Counted from the stretch's first letter, positions 33,701-44,266 are shown. The stretch: 64,000 bases of DNA from Pseudarthrobacter psychrotolerans (GCF_009911795.1 NZ_CP047898.1:868001-932000); one strand, 5' to 3'. Translations and numbers: made by a program. The notes: a model not told the origin generated them from the letters alone.

Positions 33701-36247
33701 CTAGAGCCTGTTGACGTCGGTGACCCGGACCACTGCCGTTCCGGATTCGTCGGAGGCCGCCAGGTCCACGTCGGCGGAGATGCCCCAGTCATGATTGCCC
33801 GCCGGATCGTCGAAAATCTGCCGGACCTTCCAAAGCCCCGGCTCTTCGGTGATCATCAGGAGCCCGGGGCCGCGGGCATCCGGACCGGTGCCGATGTCGT
33901 TGTGTTCGTCGAAGTAGTCGTCCAGGACGTCTTCCCAGCGGTCGGCACCCCAGCCCGCGACGCCGTCGAGCTCGCCCAAGTCTGCTGCGTTCTCGTCCGC
34001 GAACAGTTCCACCCGGCGGAACATCTCGTTGCGGACCATCACGCGGAAGGCGCGGATGTTGGACGTCAGCGACGGCGGCGGGGGAGGGGGAGCGTCGTGC
34101 GGAGTAGGCACCGCGCCGGACGTCAGCTCCTCCCATTCGTCCAGGAGGCTGGAGTCCACCTGCCGCACCAGTTCGCCAAGCCAGGCGATGAGGTCCTCAA
34201 GGTCCTCCCGGAGCATGTCCTGCGGCACAGTCTGCCGCAGCGCCTTGAAGCAGTCGGCGAGGTAGCGCAGCACAATGCCCTCGGAGCGGGCCAGCCCATA
34301 GAACTGGACGAACTCGCCGAAGTTCATGGCACGCTCGTACATGTCGCGGACCACGGACTTGGGCGCCAGTTCAAAGTCGCCCACCCACGGAGCAGCCTTG
34401 CGGTAGACCTCGAAGGCTTCGCCCAGGAGTTCCGCGAGTGGCTGCGGATAAGTGACTTCCTCCAGCATGGCCATGCGCTGGTCATACTCGATGCCGTCAG
34501 CCTTCATCGCGGCAATCGCTTCCCCGCGGGCCTTCTTCTGCTGGGCCGAGAGGATCTGGCGGGGCTTTTCGAGGGTCGCCTCGATCACGGACACTACGTC
34601 CAGGGCGTACGACGGCGAATCCGGGTCAAGCAGCTCCAGCGCCGCCAGTGCGAACGGCGAGAGCGGCTGGTTCAGGGCAAAATTTGCCTGCAGATGGACG
34701 GTGAGCCGGACTGTCCTGCCGTCGTGGCCCTGTTCTTCTGCCGGGATGCGCTCCACCACCTCGGCGGCGAGGAGTTCGCGGTAGATGCCCAGGGCTTTTT
34801 TCATCAGCCGCAGCTGCGAGGAGCGGGTCTCGTGGTTTTCGGTCAGCAGCCTGCGGGCAGCCGTGAACGGGTCGCCGGGCCGTTCCATCAGGTTCATCAG
34901 CATCGAATGGGTCACGCTGAAACTTGAGGTCAAAGGATCGGGCACCGATTCCACAAGGCGCTTGAAGGTGGGTTCACCCCAGGAAACGAAACCCTCCGGC
35001 GGCTTCTTCTTGACCACCTGGCGGAGTTTCTTCTGGTCATCACCAAATTTGGCGGTGGCCTTGGCCATGGCCTTCACGTTTTCGATCACGTGCTCCGGAG
35101 CCTGGACCACCACTGTCCCCGCGGTGTCATACCCCGCGCGGCCGGCCCGTCCGGCAATCTGGTGGAACTCCCGGGAGTTAAGCGGACGGGTGCGTACGCC
35201 GTCGTACTTGCTCAGTGCGGTGAGCAAGACGGTGCGGATGGGCACATTGATGCCCACGCCCAGGGTGTCCGTACCGCAGATCACCTTAAGCAGGCCCGCC
35301 TGGGCGAGCTGTTCCACCAGCCTCCGGTACTTCGGCAGCATGCCGGCGTGATGGACGCCGATACCGTGCCGGACCAGCCGGTTGAGCGTCTTGCCGAAGC
35401 CTGCGGCGAAACGGAAATTCGCGATCAGCTCGGCGATCTTGTCCTTCTCCTCGCGGGTGCAGACGTTGATGCTCATCAGCGTCTGGGCCCGGTCAATGGC
35501 CTCGATCTGGCTGAAGTGCACTACATAGACGGGCACCTGGCGCGTGGAGAGGAGTTCCTCTAGCGTTTCGTGGACCGGCGTCTGGTGGTAGTAGTAATGC
35601 AGCGGAATGGGACGCTCGGCTGAACTCACGGTGGTGGTGGGCCGGCCCGTGAGCTCGGTGATGCCGGCCTCGAACCGGCTGACATCGCCCAGGGTGGCGG
35701 ACATCAGGAGGAACTGGGCCTGGGGCAGCTCCAGCAGCGGGACCTGCCAGGCCCAACCGCGCTGGGGGTCGGAGTAGAAATGGAACTCGTCCATGATGAC
35801 CGCGCCAAGTTCGGCGGCGGCCCCTTCGCGGAGGGCGATGTTCGCGAGGATTTCTGCCGTGCAGCAGATGATCGGCGCGCTCTGGTTGACGCCTGAGTCA
35901 CCGGTGATCATGCCAACGTTCTCTGCGCCGAAGATGTCGCACAGGGCAAAGAACTTCTCGGAGACCAGCGCCTTGATGGGAGCGGTGTAGTAACTGCGCT
36001 GGCCCCTTGCCATGGCCTGGAAGTGAGCCGCGATGGCCACCAGCGATTTGCCGGAACCGGTCGGCGTGGCGAGGATGACGTTGGCACCGGTGGCGAGCTC
36101 CATGATGGCCTCGTCCTGGGCAGCGTACAGCTCCAGGCCCCGGCTTTCGGTCCACTCCAGGAATTGGGTGTACAGGGCGTCCGGGTCGATGCCTGCGCCG
36201 GAGGGGTTTGGGGCGGGCAGGACAGGCAGCTGGTCAACGAGTTTCAT
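33701..36247 (-). CDS. Ski2-like DEAD/DEAH-box RNA helicase with DUF3516
   Basis: This 848-residue superfamily 2 helicase has Walker A ATPTGSGKS (about residues 57-65), Walker B DEFHFYSD (DExH type), motif III MSATLGD and motif VI QIAGRAGRAGYD at about 365-376. The C-terminal half (about 430-848) matches the actinobacterial DUF3516 extension and has a proline-rich loop (about residues 722-732, PPPPP). It is probably an RNA helicase in decay or ribosome maturation, based on Ski2/Mtr4 relatives. A minus-strand TAAGCT eight bases before the ATG could be its -10 box. Confidence 0.88.
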   Translation of the reverse strand: MKLVDQLPVLPAPNPSGAGIDPDALYTQFLEWTESRGLELYAAQDEAIMELATGANVILATPTGSGKSLVAIAAHFQAMARGQRSYYTAPIKALVSEKFFALCDIFGAENVGMITGDSGVNQSAPIICCTAEILANIALREGAAAELGAVIMDEFHFYSDPQRGWAWQVPLLELPQAQFLLMSATLGDVSRFEAGITELTGRPTTTVSSAERPIPLHYYYHQTPVHETLEELLSTRQVPVYVVHFSQIEAIDRAQTLMSINVCTREEKDKIAELIANFRFAAGFGKTLNRLVRHGIGVHHAGMLPKYRRLVEQLAQAGLLKVICGTDTLGVGINVPIRTVLLTALSKYDGVRTRPLNSREFHQIAGRAGRAGYDTAGTVVVQAPEHVIENVKAMAKATAKFGDDQKKLRQVVKKKPPEGFVSWGEPTFKRLVESVPDPLTSSFSVTHSMLMNLMERPGDPFTAARRLLTENHETRSSQLRLMKKALGIYRELLAAEVVERIPAEEQGHDGRTVRLTVHLQANFALNQPLSPFALAALELLDPDSPSYALDVVSVIEATLEKPRQILSAQQKKARGEAIAAMKADGIEYDQRMAMLEEVTYPQPLAELLGEAFEVYRKAAPWVGDFELAPKSVVRDMYERAMNFGEFVQFYGLARSEGIVLRYLADCFKALRQTVPQDMLREDLEDLIAWLGELVRQVDSSLLDEWEELTSGAVPTPHDAPPPPPPSLTSNIRAFRVMVRNEMFRRVELFADENAADLGELDGVAGWGADRWEDVLDDYFDEHNDIGTGPDARGPGLLMITEEPGLWKVRQIFDDPAGNHDWGISADVDLAASDESGTAVVRVTDVNRL

Positions 36248-36344
36248 TGATTTCCAGCTTAGTGCCCAGCCGGTGCCTGATATCCGGGCGGGCCCGGGTT
36301 AGGCTCGCGGTACTGCCAGGCAGCACCCGGCGATGGAGGTAACT

Positions 36345-37130
36345 GTGAAGTGGGACCCCGTAAAGTACGTCCAGTTCGGCGACTACCGCGACCGGCCCTT
36401 TTTCGACCTGACGGGGCGGATCCAGGCGGACCGGCCACAGCACGTTGTGGATCTGGGCTGTGGTCCGGGGAACCTCACGGCCACCCTCGCCCGGAGATGG
36501 CCGGAAGCGAAAGTGGTGGGGCTCGATTCGTCCGAGGAGATGCTGGACAAGGCTGAGGCCCACGCAGGCAAGCATGCGGGCCTCAGCTTCGGGCTGGCGG
36601 ATATCGCAGACTGGACGCCCCCGGCTGACACCGATGTGGTGGTCACCAACGCCGCACTTCAGTGGGTGCCGGGCCATCAGGAGATGCTGGCGGGCTGGCT
36701 GGCGGCGCTCAAGCCCGGTGCCTGGTTCGCCATGCAGGTGCCGGGGAATTTCAACGGCCCGTCCCATGCCTTGATGCGGGACCTCGCAGGCTCGGCGCGC
36801 TGGTCTTCCCGGCTCGACGGGGTACTTCGCGGTGGGGAATCCGTGGGGGAACCCGCAGACTACCTCAGCATCATGCTGGACGCGGGCTGTACGGCAGACG
36901 CCTGGGAAACCACCTACCAGCAGGTCCTCACTGGGACGGATCCGGTGCTGAACTGGGTGCGCGGCACGGCGTTGCGCCCGGTCGTGGCGGCCCTCTCAGC
37001 CGAGGACGGGCACGCCTTTGAAACTGAGTATGCGGCAGCCCTGCGTGGTGCCTACCCGGGAACGGTCCACGGCACGGTGTTTCCCTTCCGGCGGATCTTT
37101 GCCGTAGCGCAAAAGCAGACCAGCACATAA
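36345..37130 (+). CDS. tam: Trans-aconitate 2-methyltransferase
   Basis: This 261-residue SAM-dependent methyltransferase has motif I VVDLGCGPGNLTATL at residues about 33-47. Motif II lies in KVVGLDSSEEML, and the later VVTNAALQWVPGH is characteristic of Tam. It methylates trans-aconitate, an inhibitor of aconitase. The start GTG 36345 is decided by GGAGG five bases upstream; an ATG 12 bases earlier overlaps that site and is unlikely. The gene is divergent from the helicase. Confidence 0.88.
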   Translation: MKWDPVKYVQFGDYRDRPFFDLTGRIQADRPQHVVDLGCGPGNLTATLARRWPEAKVVGLDSSEEMLDKAEAHAGKHAGLSFGLADIADWTPPADTDVVVTNAALQWVPGHQEMLAGWLAALKPGAWFAMQVPGNFNGPSHALMRDLAGSARWSSRLDGVLRGGESVGEPADYLSIMLDAGCTADAWETTYQQVLTGTDPVLNWVRGTALRPVVAALSAEDGHAFETEYAAALRGAYPGTVHGTVFPFRRIFAVAQKQTST

Positions 37131-37200
37131 ACTCCATTCGTTTGAAGTTCTCTACATAGCCGGTAATGGCCGATGACCAAAAAGAGAATGTGATGCTGGT

Positions 37201-37206
37201 TACAAT
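37201..37206 (+). promoter_or_regulatory. Candidate -10 box of the ABC exporter operon
   Basis: TACAAT is the best box in the 150-base gap upstream. It would start transcription near 37212, leaving an untranslated leader of about 65 bases. No good -35 is seen. Confidence 0.4.
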
Positions 37207-37280
37207 GACGAAAGCGGCTTCTGGGGATGGCAAAACGGCCGGACCCTCATCAGCCTCCCAAATCCCGTCCTGGAGGTGCG

Positions 37281-39026
37281 ATGCTTTTCGGCTTAATGGC
37301 CCGGCTTCTGGCGGGCCACAAGGGCGCCGTTGCCGCGATCGCTGCCCTCCAGCTTGTCCAGACCGCCGGCAACCTGCTGCTGCCCACCATTAACGCTGCC
37401 ATCATCGACGACGGCATCGTGGCCGGGAACACGCCGGAAATCTTCCGCCTGGGCACTGTCATGGCCCTGGTAGCCGCGGTCCAGGCCGCGGCGGCCATCG
37501 CCGCCAGCTACTTCGGGGCCGTGGTGGCGATGAAGATGGGGCACCAGCTGCGCGGCGAGGTCTTCACCAGGATCCAGTCGCTGTCTTCCCAGGAAGTGGC
37601 AGCCTTTGGCACACAAAGTCTCGTCACCAGGGCCACCAACGACACCCAGCAGATCCAGTCGTTCGCCGTCCTGGTTTTCACCATGCTGGTGACGGCGCCC
37701 GTCATGGCGGCCGGGGGCGTCTTATTGGCATTGCAGCAGGACATCGTGCTTTCAGGCGTCGTAATCGTCATCATGCCCATACTGCTGCTGATCATGTATC
37801 TCATCGTCCGGCGACTGGTGCCCCTGTACCGGCAGGGGCAGGGGCTCCTGGACCGAACGGGGGAGCTTCTGCGTGAGCAGATCATCGGAGAGAGTGTGAT
37901 CCGCGCATTCGTCAGGCAGGGACACGAAACACGCCGGTTTGCGAAGACCAACAGCAGCCTCACCGGAAACAACCTTCAGTCCTCGCTGCTCGTTGCCGGC
38001 ATGCTGCCGCTGATCATGATTGTGGTCAACCTGTCATCGGTGGCCGTGGTGTGGTTCGGCGGCCACCGGGTGTACGAGGGCGGGATGAAGATCGGCGCCC
38101 TCACGGCCTTCATCGCCTACATCATGCAGATTCTCCTGGCAATCATGATGGCCATGTACGTGTTCATGACTGCCCCGCGGGCGGCCGCTTGCGCAGAACG
38201 GCTGAGTGCCGTGCTCGACGCAAAACCGTCAGTCCACGACAGCGTGGCGCCCCCAGGGACCAGCCATGGGAGCCCCTTAGACGGCGGCAGCGTCACCTTC
38301 AGGAACGTCAGTTTTTCCTACCCCGGCGCCGAAAATCCAGTACTTGAAGACATCAGCTTCACGGCCATGCCAGGAACCACTGTTGCCATCGTCGGCTCAA
38401 CAGGGAGCGGCAAATCGACCCTCCTAAGCCTGGTGCCCCGGTTCCTGGACACCACGGCGGGAACCATCAGTATCGGCGGCAGGAACATCTGTTCGATGCC
38501 CTTGGACGCCCTCCGCCGGACCATGGCGGTGGTGCCGCAAAAGTCGCACCTTTTCTCCGGAACCATCGCCGACAACCTGCGAGTCGCAGCTCCGGAGGCA
38601 ACCGACGGCCAACTATGGGAAGCCTTGGAGACGGCCCAGGCCGCCAGCTTCGTTCGTGCGCTGCCGCTGGGGTTGGACACAGAAGTCGGCCAGGGCGGAA
38701 CGACTCTCTCCGGGGGCCAGCGGCAGCGCCTCTGCATAGCGCGGGCGCTCCTGCGGAGGGTCCCCGTCTATCTTTTTGACGACAGCTTTTCCGCGCTGGA
38801 CTTCGCCACCGAGGCCCGGGTCCGGGATGCCCTGGAAGTTGCCCTTGACAGCGCAGTGGTCATTGTCGTGGCGGAACGGATCTCCACCATTGCCGGCGCC
38901 GGCCAGATCCTGGTGCTCGACGACGGCCGCCTGGTTGCACAGGGGACCCACCTGCAGCTGCTGGAGACATCACCCACCTACCGGGAAATTGCCGAGTCCC
39001 AACTGGCGCTGGACGACGCGCCATGA
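37281..39026 (+). CDS. ABC multidrug exporter half-transporter A (degenerate ATPase site)
   Basis: This 581-residue half-transporter has six membrane helices (about residues 10-310) and an ATPase domain (about 340-570). Walker A is VGSTGSGKSTLL and the signature LSGGQRQ. Walker B ends YLFDDSFSALD, with Asp where the catalytic Glu belongs. The start at ATG 37281 follows GGAGG by four bases; ATG 37227 would add 18 polar residues but has no ribosome site. The next gene is its partner with the canonical Glu, giving the asymmetric pair typical of BmrC/BmrD-like exporters. The stop overlaps the partner start by four bases. Confidence 0.9.
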   Translation: MLFGLMARLLAGHKGAVAAIAALQLVQTAGNLLLPTINAAIIDDGIVAGNTPEIFRLGTVMALVAAVQAAAAIAASYFGAVVAMKMGHQLRGEVFTRIQSLSSQEVAAFGTQSLVTRATNDTQQIQSFAVLVFTMLVTAPVMAAGGVLLALQQDIVLSGVVIVIMPILLLIMYLIVRRLVPLYRQGQGLLDRTGELLREQIIGESVIRAFVRQGHETRRFAKTNSSLTGNNLQSSLLVAGMLPLIMIVVNLSSVAVVWFGGHRVYEGGMKIGALTAFIAYIMQILLAIMMAMYVFMTAPRAAACAERLSAVLDAKPSVHDSVAPPGTSHGSPLDGGSVTFRNVSFSYPGAENPVLEDISFTAMPGTTVAIVGSTGSGKSTLLSLVPRFLDTTAGTISIGGRNICSMPLDALRRTMAVVPQKSHLFSGTIADNLRVAAPEATDGQLWEALETAQAASFVRALPLGLDTEVGQGGTTLSGGQRQRLCIARALLRRVPVYLFDDSFSALDFATEARVRDALEVALDSAVVIVVAERISTIAGAGQILVLDDGRLVAQGTHLQLLETSPTYREIAESQLALDDAP

Positions 39027-40834
39027 CAGCTTCGCCTGGCACCGGGACAGCCGAAGGGTTCTGGCCCACAGCGCGCCGTGTCCTCGCATTGCTCCGCCCG
39101 TCCCGGGGCCGGATGCTGGGTGCAGTTGCGGCCACCTGCGCTTTTGTTGTCCTCAACGTCGCGGCGCCGAACTACCTCGGTGATGCCACGGACGTGGTGG
39201 TGGCCGGGGTGTACAGCGGAGTGCTCGACGGGCAGCAGCTGGGAAATCTGCTGGCTGCCGTTGCCGCGTTGTACATCGGCGCTTCCCTGTTCAACTGGAT
39301 CCAGGGAGCGCTGACGGCCAGCGCGGTACACGGTCTGATGTATAGCCTCCGGGCATCGGTCCAGGACAAGCTGCACCGGCTTCCTTCCACGTACTTCCAC
39401 ACGCAGTCCAGGGGTGATGTCCTGAGCCGCGTCACCAACGACATCGACAATATTTCGCAAGCGCTCAGCCAGGTCCTCACACAGCTGATCATGTCTGTCC
39501 TGATGCTGTGCGGCGCCCTGGGCATGATGCTCTGGATCTCGCCGCTCCTGGCCCTGATCGCTCTTGTTTCAGTACCGTTGTCCACCCTCATTACCGTTAT
39601 GGTGGCCCGGAAATCCCAACCACAGTTCGCCCGCCAATGGACCGAAACGGGCGAATTGAACGCCCACGTGGAGGAGTTCGTCACGGGGCACGAAGTCATT
39701 AAGGCCTTCGGGTACCAGGACCAGGCAGCGGCAGTCTTCAAGGCCAGCAACGACCGCCTTGCCCGGGCGTCCGCACGGGCCCAGTATTCATCGGGCATTG
39801 TCCAGCCGCTGATGGTCCTTATCGCCAATGTCAATTACATCGCAGTGGCCGTGGTGGGGGCGCTCCAGGTCACCACGGGGGCCATGACCATCGGCGGGAT
39901 CCAGGCGTTCATCCAGTTCAGCCGGCTTTTCACCCAGCCTGTGGGCCAGATCGGCGGCATGCTCAACGTCATCCAGTCCTGCGTGGCGTCGGCGCGCCGC
40001 GTGTTCGACCTGCTTGACGCCGCGGAAATACCTGCCGAGCGTGAAAGCGTCGGCCACAAAGCCCATCCGGGCGGTCGTATTGTGTTCAGGGATGTCACCT
40101 TCGGCTATGCCAGGGCTGATCCTGTGGTCCGTGGACTCTCGTTCACGGTGGAACCTGGCCGGACTGTGGCGATAGTGGGCCATACGGGCGCCGGCAAGAC
40201 CACCATTGTTAATCTCCTCATGCGGTTCTACGAAGTCGACGCCGGCAGGATCACCATCGGCGGAACCAACATCGCAGACCTTCCCAGGGACGTCCTGCGT
40301 GAGGGATTCGGGGTGGTGCTCCAGGATGCGTGGCTGTTTTCCGGTTCCATCAGGGAGAACATCGAATACGGCCGGCCGGGAGCCACCGATGCGGAGATCA
40401 CCGCGGCAGCAGAGGCGAGCCATGTGGACCACCTCATCAGGTCGCTGCCCGCCGGCTACGACACGGTGCTGGGCAACGGGGGAGAGCCGCTCAGCCAGGG
40501 CCAGCGCCAGCTGATCTCCATCGCCCGGGCGCAGCTGGCGGACCGCGCCGTGCTGGTCCTGGACGAGGCCACCAGTTCAGTGGATTCGCGGACCGAGGTC
40601 CTAATCCGCCAGGCCATGCAAAGGTTGCGCCGTGGAAAAACAAGCTTTGTGATCGCCCACCGTTTGTCCACGGTCCGGGACGCTGATCTAATTCTGGTCA
40701 TGGACCACGGACGCATTGCAGAGCAGGGAACCCATCGAAGCCTCCTGGCGGCCAACGGCCGCTACGCCCGGCTGTACAACGCGCAGTTCGCCGGACGTGC
40801 GGGCCGCGCCGGCACCTTGGAGACCGGCCGATGA
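39023..40834 (+). CDS. ABC multidrug exporter half-transporter B (catalytic)
   Basis: This 603-residue half-transporter has six helices (about 20-330) and an ATPase domain (about 355-590). Walker A is VGHTGAGKTTIVNLL and Walker B VLDEATSSVD with the catalytic Glu. The signature is LSQGQRQ rather than LSGGQ. In the heterodimer this altered signature pairs with the Asp-containing Walker B of partner A, forming the inactive site. A's LSGGQ pairs with this Glu to form the active site. The ATG overlaps the previous stop, and its own stop overlaps the regulator start by four bases. Confidence 0.91.
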   Translation: MTASPGTGTAEGFWPTARRVLALLRPSRGRMLGAVAATCAFVVLNVAAPNYLGDATDVVVAGVYSGVLDGQQLGNLLAAVAALYIGASLFNWIQGALTASAVHGLMYSLRASVQDKLHRLPSTYFHTQSRGDVLSRVTNDIDNISQALSQVLTQLIMSVLMLCGALGMMLWISPLLALIALVSVPLSTLITVMVARKSQPQFARQWTETGELNAHVEEFVTGHEVIKAFGYQDQAAAVFKASNDRLARASARAQYSSGIVQPLMVLIANVNYIAVAVVGALQVTTGAMTIGGIQAFIQFSRLFTQPVGQIGGMLNVIQSCVASARRVFDLLDAAEIPAERESVGHKAHPGGRIVFRDVTFGYARADPVVRGLSFTVEPGRTVAIVGHTGAGKTTIVNLLMRFYEVDAGRITIGGTNIADLPRDVLREGFGVVLQDAWLFSGSIRENIEYGRPGATDAEITAAAEASHVDHLIRSLPAGYDTVLGNGGEPLSQGQRQLISIARAQLADRAVLVLDEATSSVDSRTEVLIRQAMQRLRRGKTSFVIAHRLSTVRDADLILVMDHGRIAEQGTHRSLLAANGRYARLYNAQFAGRAGRAGTLETGR

Positions 40835-41211
40835 CCACAGACGGTCCGTTCCCCGGAATATGGAAGCCCAACCAGTCCAGCACGGTGGCACTGTTTGAAC
40901 AGCTGCGCCTGCACGTGATCCGCCTCGCGGACAGCGGCGCCCTTCCGCCGGGAACCAAGCTGCCGGCGGTACGGACATTGGCCGGGCTGCTCGACGTCGC
41001 GCCCCACACCGTGGCACGGGCGTACAAGGAACTGGAAGCAGCCGGGGTGGTGGCCACGAAGGGCAGGAACGGCACTGTGGTGTGCGCGCGTGATGAGCGG
41101 GAGGATGCGCTCTCCCTGGCTGCCAACTCCTATGCGTCAGTGGCCAAGGCCCAAGGTGCCACCTTTGCCGAAGCGGTCAAGCTACTGGCTGCAGCCTACG
41201 ATGCCGACTAG
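40831..41211 (+). CDS. GntR-family (YtrA-type) regulator
   Basis: This 126-residue protein is almost only a winged-helix GntR domain (about residues 18-85, with LPPGTKLPAVRTLAGLLDVAPHTVARAYKELE as its recognition part, core APHTVARAYKELE). A short C-terminal helix replaces a ligand domain. This is the YtrA subfamily, which usually represses the ABC genes it travels with. The four-base overlap with exporter gene B makes it the third gene of one operon. Confidence 0.88.
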   Translation: MTTDGPFPGIWKPNQSSTVALFEQLRLHVIRLADSGALPPGTKLPAVRTLAGLLDVAPHTVARAYKELEAAGVVATKGRNGTVVCARDEREDALSLAANSYASVAKAQGATFAEAVKLLAAAYDAD

Positions 41212-41230
41212 CCGGACCCCGCATGGATAT

Positions 41231-41246
41231 TCGAAGAAGTTTTCGA
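41231..41246. promoter_or_regulatory. SOS (LexA) box before uvrA
   Basis: TCGAAG-AAGT-TTTCGA matches the actinobacterial LexA box TCGAAC-N4-GTTCGA at 10 of 12 fixed positions, with a symmetric pair of changes. It sits just upstream of the uvrA -10 box, where a bound repressor would block transcription. Confidence 0.65.
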
Positions 41247-41247
41247 T

Positions 41248-41253
41248 TAGCAT
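41248..41253 (+). promoter_or_regulatory. -10 box of uvrA (leaderless)
   Basis: TAGCAT ends six bases before GTG 41260 and is two bases downstream of the LexA-box-like site. Confidence 0.5.
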
Positions 41254-41259
41254 TAGTGG

Positions 41260-44187
41260 GTGCCTAAAGCCGTAGCTGAAGAAACAGCAGTCGAATCCGT
41301 CCCCGCCGCCGTTGCCCAGGCCCCCGCCACGCCTGCCCGTCCTGACCTCTCGCGTCTTGTGGTCAAGGGCGCGCGGGAGCATAACCTGCGCAATGTGGAC
41401 CTGGATTTGCCCCGTGATGCCATGATCGTTTTCACCGGGCTGTCCGGCTCCGGGAAGTCATCTCTGGCATTCGACACCATCTTCGCCGAGGGCCAGCGGC
41501 GCTATGTTGAATCGCTGTCGGCCTATGCCCGTCAGTTCCTCGGCCAGGTGGACAAACCGGACGTCGACTTCATCGAGGGGCTCTCGCCGGCGGTTTCGAT
41601 TGACCAAAAGTCCACCAGTAAGAACCCCCGTTCCACGGTTGGCACCATCACCGAAATTTATGACTACATGCGATTGCTGTGGGCTCGTGTGGGACGGCCG
41701 CATTGCCCGGTCTGCGGCGAAGTTGTGGCCCGGCAGACTCCGCAGCAGATCGTGGATCAGCTGCTTGAGCTTGAGGAAGGCACGCGCTTCCAGGTCCTGG
41801 CGCCTGTGGTGAGGGGGCGCAAGGGCGAGTTCGTGGACCTCTTCAAGGAGCTGACCGCCAAGGGCTATTCGCGTGCCCGGGTGGACGGCGAGCTGATCCA
41901 GCTGAGCGAGCCGCCCAAACTCGGCAAGCAGTTCAAACACACCATTGAGGTGGTGGTGGACCGCCTGGTGGTCAAGGAAGGCATCAGCCAGCGCCTCACG
42001 GATTCGGTTGAAACGGCGCTTGGCCTGGCCGAAGGCCGGGTTCTGGCCGAGTTCGTCGATCTGGACGCCGACGCTCCGGGACGGTTGCGGGCATTTTCCG
42101 AGAACCTCGCCTGCCCCAACGAGCATCCCCTGGCCATCGATGAAATCGAGCCGCGCTCCTTCTCGTTCAACAATCCTTTCGGCGCCTGTTCCGCGTGCAG
42201 CGGCATCGGTACACGGCTTGAAGTTGACGAGGAACTGATCATTCCGAATCCTGAGCTGTCGTTGTCCGAGGGCGCCATCGCGCCCTGGTCACTGGGCACT
42301 GCAACCACCGAGTATTGGAACCGCCTGCTTGAAGGGCTGGCCAAGGAGCTTGGCTTCTCCATGGACACGCCCTGGGAGAAGCTGGGCAACGACGTCCGCC
42401 AGACCGTCCTGCACGGTAAGGACCACAAGGTGGTTGTCCAGTACAAGAACCGCTTCGGACGGGAACGCAAATACAGCACCGGCTTCGAAGGTGCCATCCA
42501 GTACGTCCACCGCAAGCACGGTGAGACGGACTCCGAGTGGGCCCGCGACCGCTATGAAGAGTACATGCGGCAGATCGCGTGCCCCGCGTGCAATGGTGCC
42601 CGGCTCAACCCCGCTTCGCTGTCCGTCCTGATCAACGGCAAGTCCATCGCCGATGTCGCGGCCATGCCCATGCGGGTGTGTGCCGACTTCCTGAACAACC
42701 TGGTCCTGACCGGCCGCGAGGCCCAGATCGCCCACCAGGTGCTCAAGGAAATCCAGGCCCGGCTGACCTTCCTGCTCGACGTCGGGCTGGAATACCTGAA
42801 TCTCGAGCGCCCCTCCGCCACCTTGTCCGGCGGCGAAGCGCAGCGGATCCGGCTTGCCACCCAGATCGGTTCCGGCCTCGTGGGCGTCCTTTACGTCCTG
42901 GACGAGCCCTCCATCGGCCTCCACCAGCGTGACAACCGCCGGCTCATTGACACCCTGACGCGGCTCCGGGACATGGGAAACACGCTCATCGTTGTGGAAC
43001 ACGACGAGGACACCATCCAGGTGGCGGACTGGATCGTTGACATCGGCCCGGGCGCAGGCGAGCACGGCGGCCAGGTAGTGCACTCGGGTTCGTACCAGGA
43101 CCTCCTGGCCAACACCAACTCATTGACTGGCGATTACCTGTCCGGCCGCAAGAAGATCGACATCCCCAAGAAGCGCCGCAAATATGACAAAAAGCGTGAG
43201 CTGAAGGTCGTCGGGGCGCGTGAAAACAATCTGGTCAATGTTGATGCGGCCTTCCCCCTGGGCCTGTTCACCGCTGTGACCGGCGTCAGCGGCTCCGGCA
43301 AGTCCACCCTGGTCAACGAGATCCTCTACAAGGTGCTGGCCAACAAGCTCAACGGCGCCAAGCAGGTAGCCGGACGCCACAAGAGCATCATGGGCCTGGA
43401 GCACCTGGACAAGGTGGTGCATGTGGACCAGAGCCCCATCGGGCGTACCCCGCGCTCCAACCCCGCCACGTACACCGGTGTTTTTGACAATATCCGCAAG
43501 CTCTTCGCCGAAACCACCGAGGCAAAGGTCCGCGGCTACCTGCCTGGCCGGTTCTCCTTCAACGTCAAAGGCGGGCGCTGCGAAGCCTGCGCTGGTGACG
43601 GCACGCTGAAGATCGAAATGAACTTCCTGCCGGACGTCTACGTTCCCTGCGAGGTGTGCCACGGCGCACGGTACAACCGCGAGACCCTTGAAGTGCACTA
43701 CAAGGGCAAGACGATCGCGGATGTGCTCAACATGCCCATCGAAGAAGGCGCGGAGTTCTTCGCTGCGTTCTCGCCGATCGCCCGGCACCTGAACACCCTC
43801 GTGGACGTGGGCCTCGGCTACGTCCGGCTGGGACAGCCGGCAACCACCCTCTCCGGCGGCGAAGCCCAGCGCGTCAAGCTTGCCGCGGAACTGCAGAAAC
43901 GCTCCAACGGACGCAGCGTGTATGTCCTCGACGAGCCCACCACGGGCCTGCACTTCGAGGACATCCGCAAGCTCCTGATGGTCCTTCAGGGGCTGGTGGA
44001 CAAGGGCAACACGGTGATCACCATCGAACACAACCTGGACGTCATCAAGAGCGCCGACTGGATCGTGGATCTTGGCCCGGACGGCGGTTCGGGCGGCGGC
44101 CAGATCGTTGCCACCGGCACCCCCGAGCAGGTGGCAAAATCCACCAAGAGCCACACGGCCTCCTTCCTCGCGGAAATACTGAGCTAG
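41260..44187 (+). CDS. uvrA: Excinuclease ABC subunit A
   Basis: This 975-residue damage-recognition ATPase of nucleotide excision repair is intact. The first Walker A is [14 protein letters not shown] and the second [15 protein letters not shown]. The two ABC signatures ([12 protein letters not shown] and [12 protein letters not shown]) each precede a DEP Walker B. Zinc-binding Cys pairs are seen at HCPVCG, CSACSG, CPACNG and CEACAG. The start is GTG 41260 with predicted leaderless expression under a LexA-like site. The gene precedes the phosphatase gene by 79 bases. Confidence 0.97.
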   Translation: MPKAVAEETAVESVPAAVAQAPATPARPDLSRLVVKGAREHNLRNVDLDLPRDAMIVFTGLSGSGKSSLAFDTIFAEGQRRYVESLSAYARQFLGQVDKPDVDFIEGLSPAVSIDQKSTSKNPRSTVGTITEIYDYMRLLWARVGRPHCPVCGEVVARQTPQQIVDQLLELEEGTRFQVLAPVVRGRKGEFVDLFKELTAKGYSRARVDGELIQLSEPPKLGKQFKHTIEVVVDRLVVKEGISQRLTDSVETALGLAEGRVLAEFVDLDADAPGRLRAFSENLACPNEHPLAIDEIEPRSFSFNNPFGACSACSGIGTRLEVDEELIIPNPELSLSEGAIAPWSLGTATTEYWNRLLEGLAKELGFSMDTPWEKLGNDVRQTVLHGKDHKVVVQYKNRFGRERKYSTGFEGAIQYVHRKHGETDSEWARDRYEEYMRQIACPACNGARLNPASLSVLINGKSIADVAAMPMRVCADFLNNLVLTGREAQIAHQVLKEIQARLTFLLDVGLEYLNLERPSATLSGGEAQRIRLATQIGSGLVGVLYVLDEPSIGLHQRDNRRLIDTLTRLRDMGNTLIVVEHDEDTIQVADWIVDIGPGAGEHGGQVVHSGSYQDLLANTNSLTGDYLSGRKKIDIPKKRRKYDKKRELKVVGARENNLVNVDAAFPLGLFTAVTGVSGSGKSTLVNEILYKVLANKLNGAKQVAGRHKSIMGLEHLDKVVHVDQSPIGRTPRSNPATYTGVFDNIRKLFAETTEAKVRGYLPGRFSFNVKGGRCEACAGDGTLKIEMNFLPDVYVPCEVCHGARYNRETLEVHYKGKTIADVLNMPIEEGAEFFAAFSPIARHLNTLVDVGLGYVRLGQPATTLSGGEAQRVKLAAELQKRSNGRSVYVLDEPTTGLHFEDIRKLLMVLQGLVDKGNTVITIEHNLDVIKSADWIVDLGPDGGSGGGQIVATGTPEQVAKSTKSHTASFLAEILS

Positions 44188-44266
44188 GCCGTCGGCCTCC
44201 GAGTGACGTATGCCGTGTCGGGCATGCGAGTTTCGGGCATGCTCGGTGTCGTGAGAAACTAAGCCG

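Noticed and set aside
37227..37280. ABC half-transporter A starting at ATG 37227
   Set aside because: No ribosome site precedes it, and the added residues are polar and not family-like. ATG 37281 has GGAGG. It cannot be fully excluded.
44188..44266. Repeated CGGGCATGC motif after uvrA as a terminator or operator
   Set aside because: The copies are direct, short and do not form a convincing hairpin with a T tract.
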